Shown here piece after piece: positions 21,460 to 35,500 of a stretch of DNA of 64,000 nucleotides. Numbering within the stretch: the first letter of the stretch is position 1; the number at the start of each line of letters is the position of its first letter. The position numbers and the translations under genes are program-made. The stretch is from Prunus persica. Lineage: Eukaryota; Streptophyta; Magnoliopsida; Rosales; Rosaceae. Below the pieces are notes generated by a model. It saw nothing but the letters and a program-made list of their open reading frames with translations, searched no databases and had not been told where the DNA came from. Where the stretch lies: NCBI RefSeq assembly GCF_000346465.2, contig NC_034013.1, positions 301,648-365,647 on the forward strand, given 5' to 3'.

Positions 21460-24400
21460 CACAGAAAACAGTGGTTGTAGCCTTGGGAAAACCTTTGAGT
21501 ACAAAGGGCGTGATTCGCCGGGTTACAGTGCAAATGCAGGGTACCAATTTCAACATAACTATCAGCTTCTTACTGTAGCTAGGTGTGATTTGGTTTTAGG
21601 AGTAGATTGGTTGGAGACATTGGGACTGGTTGGATGGAATTTTCAGCATAAAACTATGGAATTCACCGTGGATGGGGTTAATCATAGACTCGTGGAAGCT
21701 GCTGGCTCACTCCAATCGACAGCCCAATTATGTCCTTTTACCGTGGAGCTAGCTCAATACGGGTGGCACTCAAAAAATACCTCTGTGTCAACACCTTTGC
21801 CGCAACCTCTGCAACAGTTGATTGACTTCTATGTGGAATTGTTTGCTGAACCCACGAGCCTTCCTCCCGCTCGAAGCATTGATCATCAAATCACTCTAAC
21901 GATTGGCACAACACCGATTTCTATCAGACCGTATTGGTATGCCCACAGCCAAAAGTCAGAAATAGAGGCTCAAGTTCGAGACATGTTGAAGACAGGCTTG
22001 ATTCACTGTAGTACTAGTCCTTTTTAGTCCTCAGTACTGTTAGTTTAAAAAAAAAAAAAAAAAAAAAAGTCACCTGGAGATTTTGTATAGACTACAGAGC
22101 TCTCAATCAAGTGACCATTAAGGACAAGTTTCCCATTCCAATGATTGACGAATTGCTTAATAAGTTACATTGGGCTGCCTGCTTCACCAAACTTGACCTT
22201 CGACCCGGTTACCATCAAATTCGCATGAAGGAGGACGACATCCACAAAACGGCTTTTCGTACCCATGAGGGACATTGTAAGTTTCTCGTGACGCCATTTG
22301 GTTTCACAAATGCCCCTTCTACCTTTCAAAAACTGATGAATTCTGTTTTTCGTGCTTACTTACGACAATTTGTTTTGGTGTTCTTTTGACGACATCCTTG
22401 TTTACAGCCGCACTCTTTCAGACCACGTTGGTCATCTAGAATTGGTTTTTGAGGTGCTACAAGTTAATCATTTAAATGTGAAGCTATCCAAGTGTTCATT
22501 TGGCCAAGCTTCAGTTGACTTGGGACACAACATTTCTACAGCAAGGGTTGGGGTTGATCACAAAAAAATCCAGTGCATCGAATCATGGCCAAAACCAACA
22601 ACAATTAAGGGGTTACGAGGCTTTCTCGGTTTGGCAGGTTACTACAGCAAGTTTGTGAAGGGATTCAGCCTTATTTCCAAGCCCTTGACTAATATGCTGC
22701 GAAAAGATGGGTTTGAGTGGACAACACTTGCCGAACAAGCTTTTCTGGATCTCAAGAAGGCACAGACAACAACCCCCGTTCTTGCACTGCCAGATTTCAA
22801 CAAGGATTTTGTCATTGAATGCGACGCTTCTAATGGTGGAATTGGAGCATTTCTTTCACAAGAACGTCATCCCATTGCGTACCTCAGCAAGACTGTATCC
22901 AACAAGCACAAGACCTTGTTTGCCTATGACAAAGAGATGATGGCCCTTGTATATGCCGTTGAGCATTGGCGCCCCTATCTCTTGGGCATGAAGTTTAAAA
23001 TTTTAACAAATCATCAGACCATCAAGTACTTCTTAGAACAGCAAATTACGACTCCTACTCAGGAAAAATGGCTACTTAAACTGTTGGGTTACAACTATGA
23101 AATTGCATACCGCGCATGTATAGGTAATGCTAAACCTGATGCTCTCTCAAGAAAACATGAGTTACTGGCTTTAATGGGGTTAACTACTCCTATTTTTTAC
23201 TATATTCCTCAAATCGCAGAAGCATGTCTCCGAGATCCTTCTACGCTTCAGCTTATTCAAACAGTACGTACCAATCCAATTTCTCTCCCTAACTACACTT
23301 GGACTCATGACAAGCTATATTATAAGCACCGATTGTTTGTGCCTTCTACTGCTACTTGGAGAGACAAGATCTTGACAGAATTCCACAACACACCATCTGC
23401 AGGGCACTCCGGCTATTTGCGCATGTATAAATGCATTATGCATACTTTTCGTTGGCTGGGGCTCAAAGTCGATGTCAAGAGATTTGTCGCTACTTGTGAT
23501 ACTTGTCAAGGCAACAAGTATGAATCAATTCGCCCACCCGGTTTATTACAGCCCCTGCCGATTCCCGAAACCATATGGCAAGATACCGCCATGGACTTCG
23601 TGGAAGGATTACCTTCAAGCCACGGGAAGAACTGCATTTTGGTTGTGGTTGATCGATTGTTGAAATAAGGCCATTTCGTAGCTCTCAAACACCCTTACAC
23701 AACCGCTCAAGTGGCTCAACTCTTTATCAAGAAGATTTTTCGTCTTCACGGTCTACCTCGCACCATAGTGAGTGATTGTAATCCTACGTTCCTAAGCCAG
23801 TTTTGCACAGCCTTCTTTCACTCACAGGGGACCAAGCTTTTCCACAGCTTTGCATATCATTCCCATTCCAATGGCTAAATTGAGGTCTTAAATCGTACCC
23901 TTGAGCATTATATACGTTGTTTTGTAGGGGATAAACCCACTAGCTGGTCCACATGGCTTCCATGGGCCGAATGGTGGTATAATACTACATACCATTCTAC
24001 CATTCAAATGACCCCTTATGACCCGTCTATGGGAAATCACCTCCAACTATTCAATCTTACATTCCCGGCACTTCCACAGTTGACGTCGTGAATACTACAC
24101 TCCAGGACAGGGACACCATTCTTCGCTAACTTCGTCTCAACCTGCAAGTAGCTCAACAACGGATGAAACATTTAGCCGATCGGCACTGTACTAAACGAGA
24201 GTTTCAACCTGGCGACTGGGTTTTTCTCCGCTTACAGCCGTATCATTAGGCGACCATCCATAATCCCCAACATCCCGAACTATCTCCCAAATACTATGGT
24301 CTATTTCAGGTGCTTTCTCGAGTGGGTTCGATAGCCTACAAATTACAGATGCCTGGCAACTCCAAACGTCATAATGTGTTCCATGTATCTTTGCTCAAAA

Positions 24401-24615
24401 AGAAGGTGGGTGCCCATGTCACTTCGTCTCCTACCCTACCTCCTCTATCTGCTGGGGTAGTTACCTGGGTGCCAGCTAAGGTGTTGAACAGGGGAATTTT
24501 CAAGCGCCAGAACAAACCGGTTGCTCACTGGCTCATTCAGTGGGAGGGCCTTGTTGAAGAGGATGCAACCTCGGAAGATGCTTCAGTTCTCCAGCAGCAT
24601 TTTCCATCTTTTTAG
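21460..24615 (+). pseudogene. Ty3/gypsy chromovirus pol region, broken
   Basis: Domains in order: end of a retropepsin-like protease (about 21460-21680, VLGVDWLETLG type); reverse transcriptase (about 21900-22560, with [11 protein letters not shown] and an FDDILVYSR active site near 22385); RNase H (about 22750-23150, ECDASNGGIGAFLS); integrase with H2C2 zinc finger (about 23390-23520, CDTCQ) and core (about 23580-23920); and a C-terminal chromodomain (about 24470-24615). The chromodomain places it among chromoviruses. Breaks include a stop at about 22027, an A-run of about 20 bases near 22050, a frameshift before 22385, a stop at about 23668, and further stops in the integrase and linker (for example near 23877 and 24247). 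gag is missing, so the copy is dead. Confidence 0.93.
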
Positions 24616-24650
24616 CCTTGAGGTCATGGCCATTCTTAAGCGGGTGGGAA

Positions 24651-25180
24651 TGTTAAGACCCAACCCCATTTGGGCCTAATACTCTTTACAGCCCACTTGC
24701 TATCACCTTAGTATTGCCTTAGTATCACCTACCTAAATCTCCACAAAATAACAACTTTGGCCTTTCCGCATTTGTAGGAATTTTGTTAGAACCTTTGCTA
24801 GATCATAGCCAGCTGGCCACAATCAGAAATTGTATAAACCATCTTTCTCTTTTGCTTGAGAGGTAGGAATGAAATGAAATGAATTTCCTTTTCTCTTTTG
24901 CTTGAATTTCCTTTTCAGATCTAAGGTTCTACCAAAGAAGCAAAAAGATATTAAACAAGAGCTGGATCCAAAAAGGGCTAATGAAATCGAAGATGGAGAA
25001 TCGCACACAACTACCAGAAAAGCCATGAAAGCTCCTTGTCGAAGAGTTGTCACTTTGCTTGTCCAAATTCTTCAGAAACCTGTCCTAGAAAATTGCAAAG
25101 CATCTCTCTTTCTTCACTGTTTATGTAGCTACGTTGCATCTCGTTCAGCAATCGCTCAATTTCCTCCGAAATGTTAAATG
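24651..25180 (+). repeat. Probable 3' LTR of the gypsy element
   Basis: A purine-rich tract (GCGGGTGGGAA, ending at 24650) is followed at once by TGTTAAGACCCAACCC, as expected for a polypurine tract and LTR start. The right boundary is not defined because no 5' LTR was found for comparison; the end given is only a rough limit. Confidence 0.5.
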
Positions 25181-26567
25181 TCTTTGTCCTTTTACTTTAA
25201 TTTATTTTTATATTACTCTATTTATTTAAGTTTACAATGTAAATAAGGAAGTACCCCTCATTTGAATTCAAATAAAAATACTAGAAAATCAAATTCCCAC
25301 CAAATCAAAATATGAAAAATCAGTTTTAGTGCAAAATACGATTTAGGCTGAAAATGATGGCTCATTAAGTCAATATATACTTCATACTAAAATCCCATAA
25401 AATCTAGTTTTTTTATTTGATGTGTAAGGAATAAAAGCCGCCAAAAATTATCTTGAGAAAATGATTATTCTGAAAAACCATTTTTCATACTTAGTCAATA
25501 TTGCACCTCCGCTAAAAAATTTCTGAGTCCGCCAATGCATATGTGGACGTGGGTGTGGGTTGGGATACAGCCAGAGTTCCTAGTAAGATGATTAATAACA
25601 AAGAAGTTAAACTCATTGCTTAATTCAAATTTTCCAAGAACACCAAAATTGGGATTTGCTTGAGAAAAGTCTCAAAGTCTAAATGGTAATTGGAATCTCA
25701 ATTTTACATTTCCTTTAAGCCATTTTGTTTTTTTTATACGCGTTGTTTCCAATTGTATTTCTTTCCCAATTTATAGAGATTTAAATCTTCACAAATACAA
25801 CTCTTGAAAAAAATAAAGATATTGGAGCACAAGATTTCCAGTACACGGATAACAATAATACTGGGGCTTGTAGCCGAATGAAAAAAAAATAAACAGATAC
25901 AAGGGGCTTGTAGCCGAATCCTAAAGTGATTAAGAACATTTACACTTACATTCGAGGTCCTAAATTTTATTTCCCTTTCCAATATTGCTTGTAAAAAAAA
26001 TAAAAAAATAAACACAATCTGTTGCATATTCGGTATGAAGACCAGATTTTTTCTTTTGTTTTTTTGTTTTTTTTTTTTGTCTGAATTATGTATGAAGACC
26101 AGATGAGTGTAACCGAAAAGAAAAAGGGCCAGGCCAGAGAGGTCTCTTCAGTCAGTTGGAAGGGTAGATTCGGAATTCCAATCATCACAAGATAGAAAAG
26201 AAATTTAAAAAGGGGGTGCACGAGGAGAAAATTAGAGAGTGAAAATTGGTTTGATAGATTTATTGCATTTCCGAATTTTAAAAGAAAACATTCGTTACCT
26301 AATCTACTTTCCTAAATGTAAAAATAGAACACCTAAATAGATAGTTTCCGTTTCCACTAAGAATATAGATAGCCTGAAAACATGTTATATAAAAGTTGCA
26401 CTTCAACTACACTAGTACGTTAACTTCTATCTTCACTTCTGTTGCAGACTTGCAGTTAACACACAGCAGCTGATAGCTCGATCCTCAGAGTGGTTCCTTT
26501 ACATTGATACTTTCGGATACACCTGAATACAACAACTCAAATGCCAATTCTGAAAAGCACAGAAATA
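25181..26567. other. Intergenic, 3' side of the MnmG gene
   Basis: AT-rich stretch with several T/A runs. A short repeat, GGGGCTTGTAGCCGAAT, occurs twice (about 25863 and 25903). No gene was recognised. The right part is presumably the 3' UTR of the minus-strand MnmG gene. Confidence 0.45.
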
Positions 26568-29500
26568 TCATGAGCTGAGGGTCCCAGTCAAAGGAACTTC
26601 TTCAGGTACATGTGGATCTGTATCTGTCTTGATAGAATTTAGCAGCTGGAGCTTCTTCTGTTCCTGCGCTCTCCTCCTATCAGATTCAAGGATAATGAGG
26701 AGGGCGGTGATATCGGCAGGGTTCACCCCACCAACTCTGCTTGCTTGACCAATGGTTTGCGGCCTCACCTGAGAACATGGTATTTCGATTAAACCAGATT
26801 TTTCAGACAAAAGCAATATACAACTGCTATAAGATGCATACTGAGAGCAACAGCTTGGTAACAGAGGAAAGATCACTTTCAGAAGCAAGCCTGAGACGAA
26901 GCCTGTTACCCGAGTATGACAATGAGGTCACTTGGTTCCGAAGAGAAATGCCCATTGTAGTAAAAGGGTTGGCACAAATGGATAAATAATAAATCAATGG
27001 TCAATCTAAGAGTTCAATGCCAAGAGTTAGCGAGACTCAATGTATTTGGTATCAAACAGATCAATCTCTTTTAAGTTTCTCTCTATCTTCTACTTTTTAA
27101 CCGTTTGTTTTCCTACATCAGTGCATCTTCTTGGTCATCAACAAACATAATTTCCCCAGGGCGATTTAATATCATGTAACAGATTCAGTATCATGCTTCC
27201 AATTTTCATCCACCAGTCGTTACATTAGGGTGTCTATGTATGTACAATGACCCCAAAAAAAGGGAAGAATTTAGAACAGGAGTTTGGAACTACAACCATT
27301 TTGTCAGTAATATAATAAAGATAATTCATTTCTGCCACATACTGCAGAGTTTTAGGCATTTTGGTAAAAGGTTAAGCCATAATGAAATTAGATATCGGAC
27401 GCACCTTGGCGAGCTTCTCACGTGCTTCAAGGGATAAAGTTGTTATTGCATAGTAATCTAAATCCTCTGGAAGTCGTCTATGCTGTTGATGGACCATCTA
27501 TAAGTAGAACACGAGTTGGATAATATGAGAGGATGGATAAACAAAATACAAAATCACTAAGTATCTAAAAATCCTATTTGAGATTATTAAAAATACGAAA
27601 TCAATCAGTGAGTTGCATGATTTAAAGTAGTAATGAGGATTTCTTGAAAACAGATAATATCTCTCACTTGCTGGAGTTGGATCTGCTGCCGCGAAATGAA
27701 ACCCTCATACTTGATGTCAATCTCCACACATTCCTTTTCTATTCTAGACAACAGTTTACTCCCAAAACCATGCTTATCAAGAACTTTATACTCTATGTGT
27801 GGTTTCTTGAGAAGACTCTCCAGAGTAGTAAAGTCCTTCACTGGCTGACTAGAAAGACGAGTAACATCAGCAGCCAATTTCCCTCCTGATAGAAGTACAA
27901 AACAATAACTAAAAGTTCCAGTTATATATCCCAAAACCCGCAGATCTCAGTTTATTCAACTTTTTAAACCTATACCCAACTCAATGAAGTATTTAAACGG
28001 GAAAAAATAAAAAGGAATGAAACCATGGTTAAGTGACAAAAAAATGGAGAACAATAACTTTATAAATTAAAACATGATAAAAAGAAGTATACAACAAATG
28101 ACATGAATACTTTGCAAGAAGCATTCCAAAAGGCAATGAAATTTAGAGGTCACATTTTTATCTATTGCTCCTATAAGAGAAACATGTGGATCAAAATAAT
28201 GCATTACATATGATGGGCATATTTTCCTGTTACTCAATGACAAAATAGACAGGCATTTGATAAAAAACCACTAGAGAAGATTATGCCATGGAGTGAGTTC
28301 AATTAACAATAACAAGATTACGGTTTTAAAAGTTTCAGAAGACTGTCATAGAGATTCTAATTCAATAACTTCGATAGAACAAGTCAGCCACTTGTACCAC
28401 AATGCTCCATGAGTTATTTCCCACATCTGAGTTTCTTCCCATTGTAAATTTTCTCCCCAAGTTGCTTTAAAGTTTCAATTTGAACAATGTCAACCACATA
28501 ACAGATTTGAGAACCATAAATTTTCTAACATGACCCTATTGCTTTTGTGCCCAAATCACAGATTTGAGAACCATGTTCCTGAGCAGTACGCAGTTACTAT
28601 CCCACCACTTTCTGCTGTAACCTGCAAGCCCTAAGTTTTGGCAAGTTGGGATGCCTATCTTGATAAGTATTTCAAGATTTTTGTTTTTGATCTGAAAATA
28701 TTTCAAAATTGAAAGGGATACATTCAATAAATTTTCTTATACAAATCTCTTTAAATTTATACACCCATAATAGATCATAAGGTGGGATACGGACCACATG
28801 ATGCTCACATGAACAGAGTGAATTATATGCTTGCCTAGCTACTTGGACTTCAGATCTGAATGAAATTGCATGGATGTTTCTTCCTTCTAGTTAAGACAAT
28901 TAAATGGAAGGAAAATATTGACATAAACTGAAAACTGCAGGGTTGGCATCATTGTTCATATTGAAACCAAAGAGACAACATCGACTCACAAACCGTAAAT
29001 CGGATCAAAATTGACTGCAAATTGAGCCCCCTTTTCCCATTTAGTAAAAACCCTAAGTCCCCTTTTCTAATCCTCCACGTTAATTGCGAGAGAAATGAGG
29101 TTCTGATAGTTGGGCTGGGGTGAAAGTTCAATAATTCCCCGGTATGTATGCAGCACGTGCGTTCAAATTGACAGAATTAAGGAATTGGACTTGATTTGTT
29201 AACGACTGCACGTGAGATGACGAAATTGAGAAAATTGAAATCATGGTAACCAAAATTGTCTTTGAACCTAACCCCAGTGACCAAAAATATTTTTTACCCT
29301 AAATTGCAAGGTTAACAGTTGAAGTTGAAATCAAGGCCAAATTGAAACTTTCAGTAAACTAGATGTGGAAAATGTACGTTTCCTATAATAGTTTATTAAA
29401 GATGCCAGATTGAACAGAGCAAAGTGCACAACAGTATACAACAATATTAAAGGTGTAAAGAAGCGGCCAAATATAAGAAGCATTAAATAAAGATGATAAC

Positions 29501-32500
29501 CTGAAATTCGGACACTTTTCAATCGCTTCTTTTCTTCTGAAATTCGAGCTTGTTTGTCCTGGTAGAGTTTCCATCGTCTATCATCTATTAACCCAATTTC
29601 ATGCCCCAATGGTGTGAGACGGCTATCAGCATTGTCAGATCGAAGAAGTAACCGGTGCTCTGAGCGGCTACGTTGGAAAATAAACGATACAATGTTATGA
29701 AATTTTAATACTAATAAGCTCAAGAATTGACATATAAAGTATATATTAATTTTCCGCAAAGATGACTGTGGCTAAGCAGATACATCAAACTATCACACAG
29801 CCCATAACCTCAACAATTATATGAAATCATGTTCGGAACGTTTGTACACCATAAGAACCAAAATTAAAAGTTGTATTATCTTATAAATTTAGTTTGAACT
29901 AGCTATTCTCCTCTCTCCTTTTAAAATTATCTTCCAACTATTTACATTGCCTATTTTGCCCTGTTTTTCAACCCAAAACAAAAACAAAAAGAAAGAAAAA
30001 GAAAACAGCACCTTACCCAAACTTAGATAGGACATGGAAGATCTTAGATAGGACATACATGGTTTTCTTGACCATATTAACCAATTGGATAGTACGAAGG
30101 ATACCCAAGCTGAAAACTTCCATGTCTAGATAGATGAGCATATCTTCCAAACAAGTCATAAAATAAACCCACAAGGAAAAGACCCAATAAAAAACTTTAA
30201 CAAACAATTCTCGAGTCAGGGTAGGGCGAACATCAGCCTCTTTTCCAGCACCCCATATAGATATGAGAGGTTTTCCTTTTCTTAACGCCCCATAAATTCT
30301 AGCTGCACCCTCCCTGTCTAGGTTCTATCTGTTCATTTTTGCTTCTTATCAAGTGACCTCCTCTAATTATGCACCTATTGTTCAACACCATTGGCAACTC
30401 AAGGAAGATGATATCCACTTCTTTGATGAATCTAAAACTACACAATTCAACAGTCTTACAAGTTTTGCTTGTATCTTGCAAAACATTGATGTAACCACTT
30501 ATGAAGTAATCAAGTCCAACCATCAAATATGCAATAACCTCAACCAACCCACAAAATTTAAAACTCCTCATACGCTTGATGCCATTTCAATAGTTGATTA
30601 TCAAAACTAAAAGTATGAAAGAAAATAACAATGAACTTATGAATATTTAGATACTTTCATGAGATCATTACCTTGTTAACATGCGGTAAGGCTCTCGAAG
30701 GTCCTTCGTGACCAGATCATCAATCAATGTTCCTACAAAACTGCTTTCCCTCTCAAGAACAATGAGGGACTTGCCATCTGAATGTCTGGCAGCATTAATA
30801 CCAGAAATAATGCCCTTCAGAAAAGAACCAGAAAGCAATCATTTTTTATAAACAATAACCAGAAAGCAAAAAATTCCTTTTAACCAAGTTAATTATGTTA
30901 TGCAATACTTTCGAATGTACCATTACATCAACAACTATAGACAGATTGTATTCCACAATACATCAACTGAATAAAGGTTCTCTAAATAATTACTTGTGCT
31001 GCAGCCTCTTCATAGCCTGTCGTTCCATTTATTTGACCAGAGAAGAAAAGCCCATCAATTTTCTTTGTCATAAGAGATCGAGAACATTGATGAGCAGGCA
31101 AGAAATCATACTCTACAGCATAAGCAGGCCTCAGCATTGAACAATTTTCAAGTCCAGGCAAAGTCCTCAAGAGTGGTAATTGTAGTCTCTCTGGTAAACC
31201 AGTTGAGAATCCCTGTGTGAGAAGGAAATGATGAATATAGGGAAAAAAAAGTTTAAACAAAGCATCTATGTAACACACATTATAAGACATTGATTATAAG
31301 TATCATCTGCTCATAGCAAATCTGGTAAAAATTTGGCAAAATTAGGAGATCTATATGCATTCAATTAGAGAAATATTGACATAAAAAATATATCACCGAT
31401 ATCATAAGTAGAAAGTGGGCACCAGTCATGCAGTTAATTTATTTATATTTATATTTATTTTTCTCCTTTTCATCTAAGAAGAAGATACCTGCACATAAAG
31501 CTCAGGCACATCTCGGCCCTCTGGTTCAAGAAATATTTGATGAGACTCTTTATCCTGAAAGCGAACAATCTAAACCAAAAAATAAGGCCAAAATTATATC
31601 AGTAAACTTCTCATAATGGGAAAAAAAAATATTACCAAGGAATCTTTTTATCAATGTTCAACAAGGGTATATTGAACAAGTGATGGCTTAGAAGGAAAAT
31701 TGTTGGAAACCATGTTTGGCGTCTGTTATTTGACTTTGTCATGTCCTTTATTAGTTTTTACAATTGTTTGATCCTTAGAAATATTTTAGTCAGTCTTGTA
31801 AAATTTTCAAATATAAATATACAGATTTGGGTAGCCTGATATATATTGTTGCCGCCACCCAAAAAGGGGGAACTAAAGAGTTCCATTATAACCAGAATGG
31901 CAACAACTAAATGCATTACCACATGAAAATTTTCACTCATTTATGGCCTCATTTCATAATGCTATTAAAGGAGGCTTTGAGAATCACTTGGAATATCCCT
32001 CTCCATTTCTCACCTCCTAAAGAACGGTAGTTCTAGCTATTGTATTAGTGAGAAATATCCTGTAGATTTCACTCCAGACGTCTAGTTACAGTAAAATGCA
32101 GCTTAATCTTCTGCCCCTGGACATAGGTCTCACATAGAGACTTTAGTCTTTTTATTTTAAAATAAGAAACATGCCTTCATTAATCAAATATAAATAAATA
32201 AACAGTGCAAGACAAGGGGAAGGTCTCACATAGAGACTAAGCCATAAATTCTGTGTTGTCCTTGCGTCATTCGGTTCTTTATCATAGGTTTTAGTTGCAA
32301 CAAAAACAAATATGAAAGTGTCTAAACTAGTAGTTCTTTTATGGTTTATGGTTTAAAGGGCCCACTTCATATAAAATGATTAGATGATTAACAGCAAAAA
32401 TGTCTTTACGATATTAGTTCAATTTCAACTTACCTTATCCTCAATTGAAGGGCAATACCGAGGCCCCTTTGCCTCAACCCATCCTCCATAAGTGGGAGTT

Positions 32501-35500
32501 TCATGCAAGTTGTCTTTGATTAGTTGGTGAGTGACCTTTGTGGTACGTGTGAGATAGCAGCACATTTGTTCCCTTTCAATATGGAAATCAAGATCAAAAC
32601 TAAACCAGCTGACCTGTTAACCATCAATTCAGATTTAGAACACAATTCTAAAAGGCAACAAAACTGACACTTCTGGTTATTTACTGCCAAAATTGAAAAG
32701 TAAATGTTCTTGTTATCTTGCTCACAAGGATTAGAGTCCTCATTTGGGGGGTGGGGTGGGGGGAGAATTTACAAGAAGAATAACATATGCAAAAAAAAAA
32801 TTGTTAATTTAATACGGGCTAAATCAGCATTATCTATCAGCTGAATCAGTTATGATTGTGCCTTACAGTCCATTTGCACCACCTGCTTTTCCAGCAAGAA
32901 AACAATCATAAAATTGCACCTGCTAAAAGTCTGCCTTGAACCTTAAACACTTAATCTCATTATGCCTAGTCGACCACCAAAACTCCAAATAACACCCTAT
33001 GTTCAAAATGTCTTTTCCCCAGATTTGCCACCAAAGAACCCCAATAAAGGAATTTCCATTACCCTGGAGACAGTGACTCATTTTTTATCCTATGTCAGAT
33101 TAGAAACAGGCCCTCTGGTTCCATGTAATGAGTCTCAAATCCAGCAGAGATAGTTTTGCCTAGTCCAGGAGAGAGAACCAAATAGCAAAGTGTTTATCTT
33201 GGAACTTTCCATCCTTTGAGAGGCCAAGTACGTGACCCACGTCCAGTGCATGCCTTATATCATGTGGACACATAATGACATTAAAAATGTAGTTACTAAC
33301 TACTTGCATGACAAGAGTATAAAGCACGATTTAGAATTATGAGTATAAAGCACGATTTAGAATTATGAGTATTGCAAAACCAATATACTGAACCTACATA
33401 TGGGATTAAATAGAAGGACCTCTTCATCTCCATGTTGTGGTTCCAATCCAGAAAAATCAACAGTGCGGCAGTCCACACGTGCTGGTGTTCCAGTCTTTAA
33501 GCGATCAGTTTCGAATCCAAGGCGCTGCAAGTTTTCAGTGAGTCCAAGTGAAGCTGATTCGCCAGCTCTTCCCGCAGGCATAGAAGTTCTACCAACCCAA
33601 ATTTTACCACTCATAAATGTGCCCGTCGTGAGAATAACAGAAGGAGCATAGAAGTTCATCCCAAAAAATGTCTGTACACCTTCTACGTTGTCATTTTTTC
33701 CTAATAAGATATCCGTCACCATTGCCTCTCTAATTGAAAGGTTTGGTGTGCTGGAAAACAAAGCAGATCAAACTAGTTAACAGATAAGTAACAGCCGTAC
33801 GAACAAAGATATGCAAGATGACAATAAGTGCGATAATTAAGAGTCTAAATCAGTTGTGATCATTAAAAGTATATAGCAGTCTTCAGTGTTATAATTATAA
33901 CTATAAATCAGTCTTCAGTGTGATATTGACGGTTAAGATGCATCTCACCTACTCTCGCCCGTTGTACATATCAACCATCCATATGTGATCTAACAGTTGG
34001 GATGCAAGCCCTTAGTGGTCCCTAATTAGGTCCATATTAGATCGTTGTTCATGTAGTTATCTTTTTATACCAAATCTTTTTTTTCCATTTTGGTTTTTTC
34101 CGATTTTTTTTCCTTCCATAAGCTGTGGTTAAACGAACTACAAAATTAATTTCATGTAAAACAACTCGGGTGCTTTTAAATTTTTATGTAAAAGCTTCTA
34201 CTGTTTGGCTGTACTCAAGGAGAAATTTCAGGAGACAAAAGTTGTTTGCCAGTCTTTGAAGCAAGTACCTCCATGGTGGTGGGAATTTTGAGGAAAATAT
34301 GATGATGATAGCACCACTATAATTGTATCATTATGCTGTCTAATACTTGATTAAATAGCCAAAATAATAGAGGAATTTCGAAATTTAGCCTAACAACAAT
34401 AAGAGATGCAGATAAATCCGATGCTAATACATGCATTTACAGGAAAAAACTATTACATTTCAAAGCACAATAATCCCAAAAAAGATACAATTCAAGCAAT
34501 CATGATATAGAATTTGCAACACATCCACAAGAACCAGACCATGAAGTCGTCGTGCAGTAAACCACAGTATAAATTGTAATGAGATGCCCCAACTTTATCA
34601 CTACTAAAAAGGACAGTAGAAATGCAGCGAGATTAAGCAATACTTGCCTCTCTACTATTTTTCTCATTTCCATAGCATATTCCCGTTTATCAGTCTGTGC
34701 ACGCAATGCTCGAACAGCAGGGCCTCTTGAGGCATTGAGAACACGCTTTTGTAAATAGCACCTAAGCATAAAAAATGAAAATCAGGAAAAGTTGCAAACG
34801 CTCAAGAGAACAATGGGAGATTCTAAAGCTGAAACAGTAAGAACCAACAAAAAATTTAACAATTTAAAAGCTAGTTGAAAAGCTAGACCAATAAAAAATT
34901 GGCACGTCCCTTAAATATTAGTCTTGCATTTTCACCATGTAAATGTTTTAGCATTAACAAGAAAATTCTTACAGATTTGTAGGCCAGATTTTGAATGTCA
35001 TACCATAACAAGAATCAAAATCCATTAGGTCAATTTCACGTCCCGAATTAAAGAGTATGTCAAAATGCCCTTGCGCTTCGTGATTTAGCACATGCAAAAG
35101 CAGTCTCTAAAACAACTTTTGTTCACAAAGAAAAACACCAATTAACTGAGATAGTATCTAAAACATTTTCTTCTCCCCTAATGCAAGTACAATTGGACCT
35201 TTCACAAACATATAGCTCCCAAAAGGCTTTCAAAATAAAAAAGCAATACTTTCCAACCCACCCTGGACAACTGGTATTTTCTGATCATACTCCTATCTCA
35301 AAATACTTTTTTTCTTTATTTATAAATACACTCGTTTTTCATCTCTGCAATCAACCTATGCTTGCAGTACGCAATTACCTACACCAACATTCAATTATTT
35401 TATACCATCCTTCTTAATGTATGCACCATTTGACCATTTGTATGATGTAAATACCATAAACCTGCTCATGCACCTACACAAATTATGCAATCTTATAATT

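Noticed and set aside
24823..25177. Small open frames within the probable gypsy LTR
   Set aside because: Overlapping frames on both strands without domains, in a stretch that reads as LTR.
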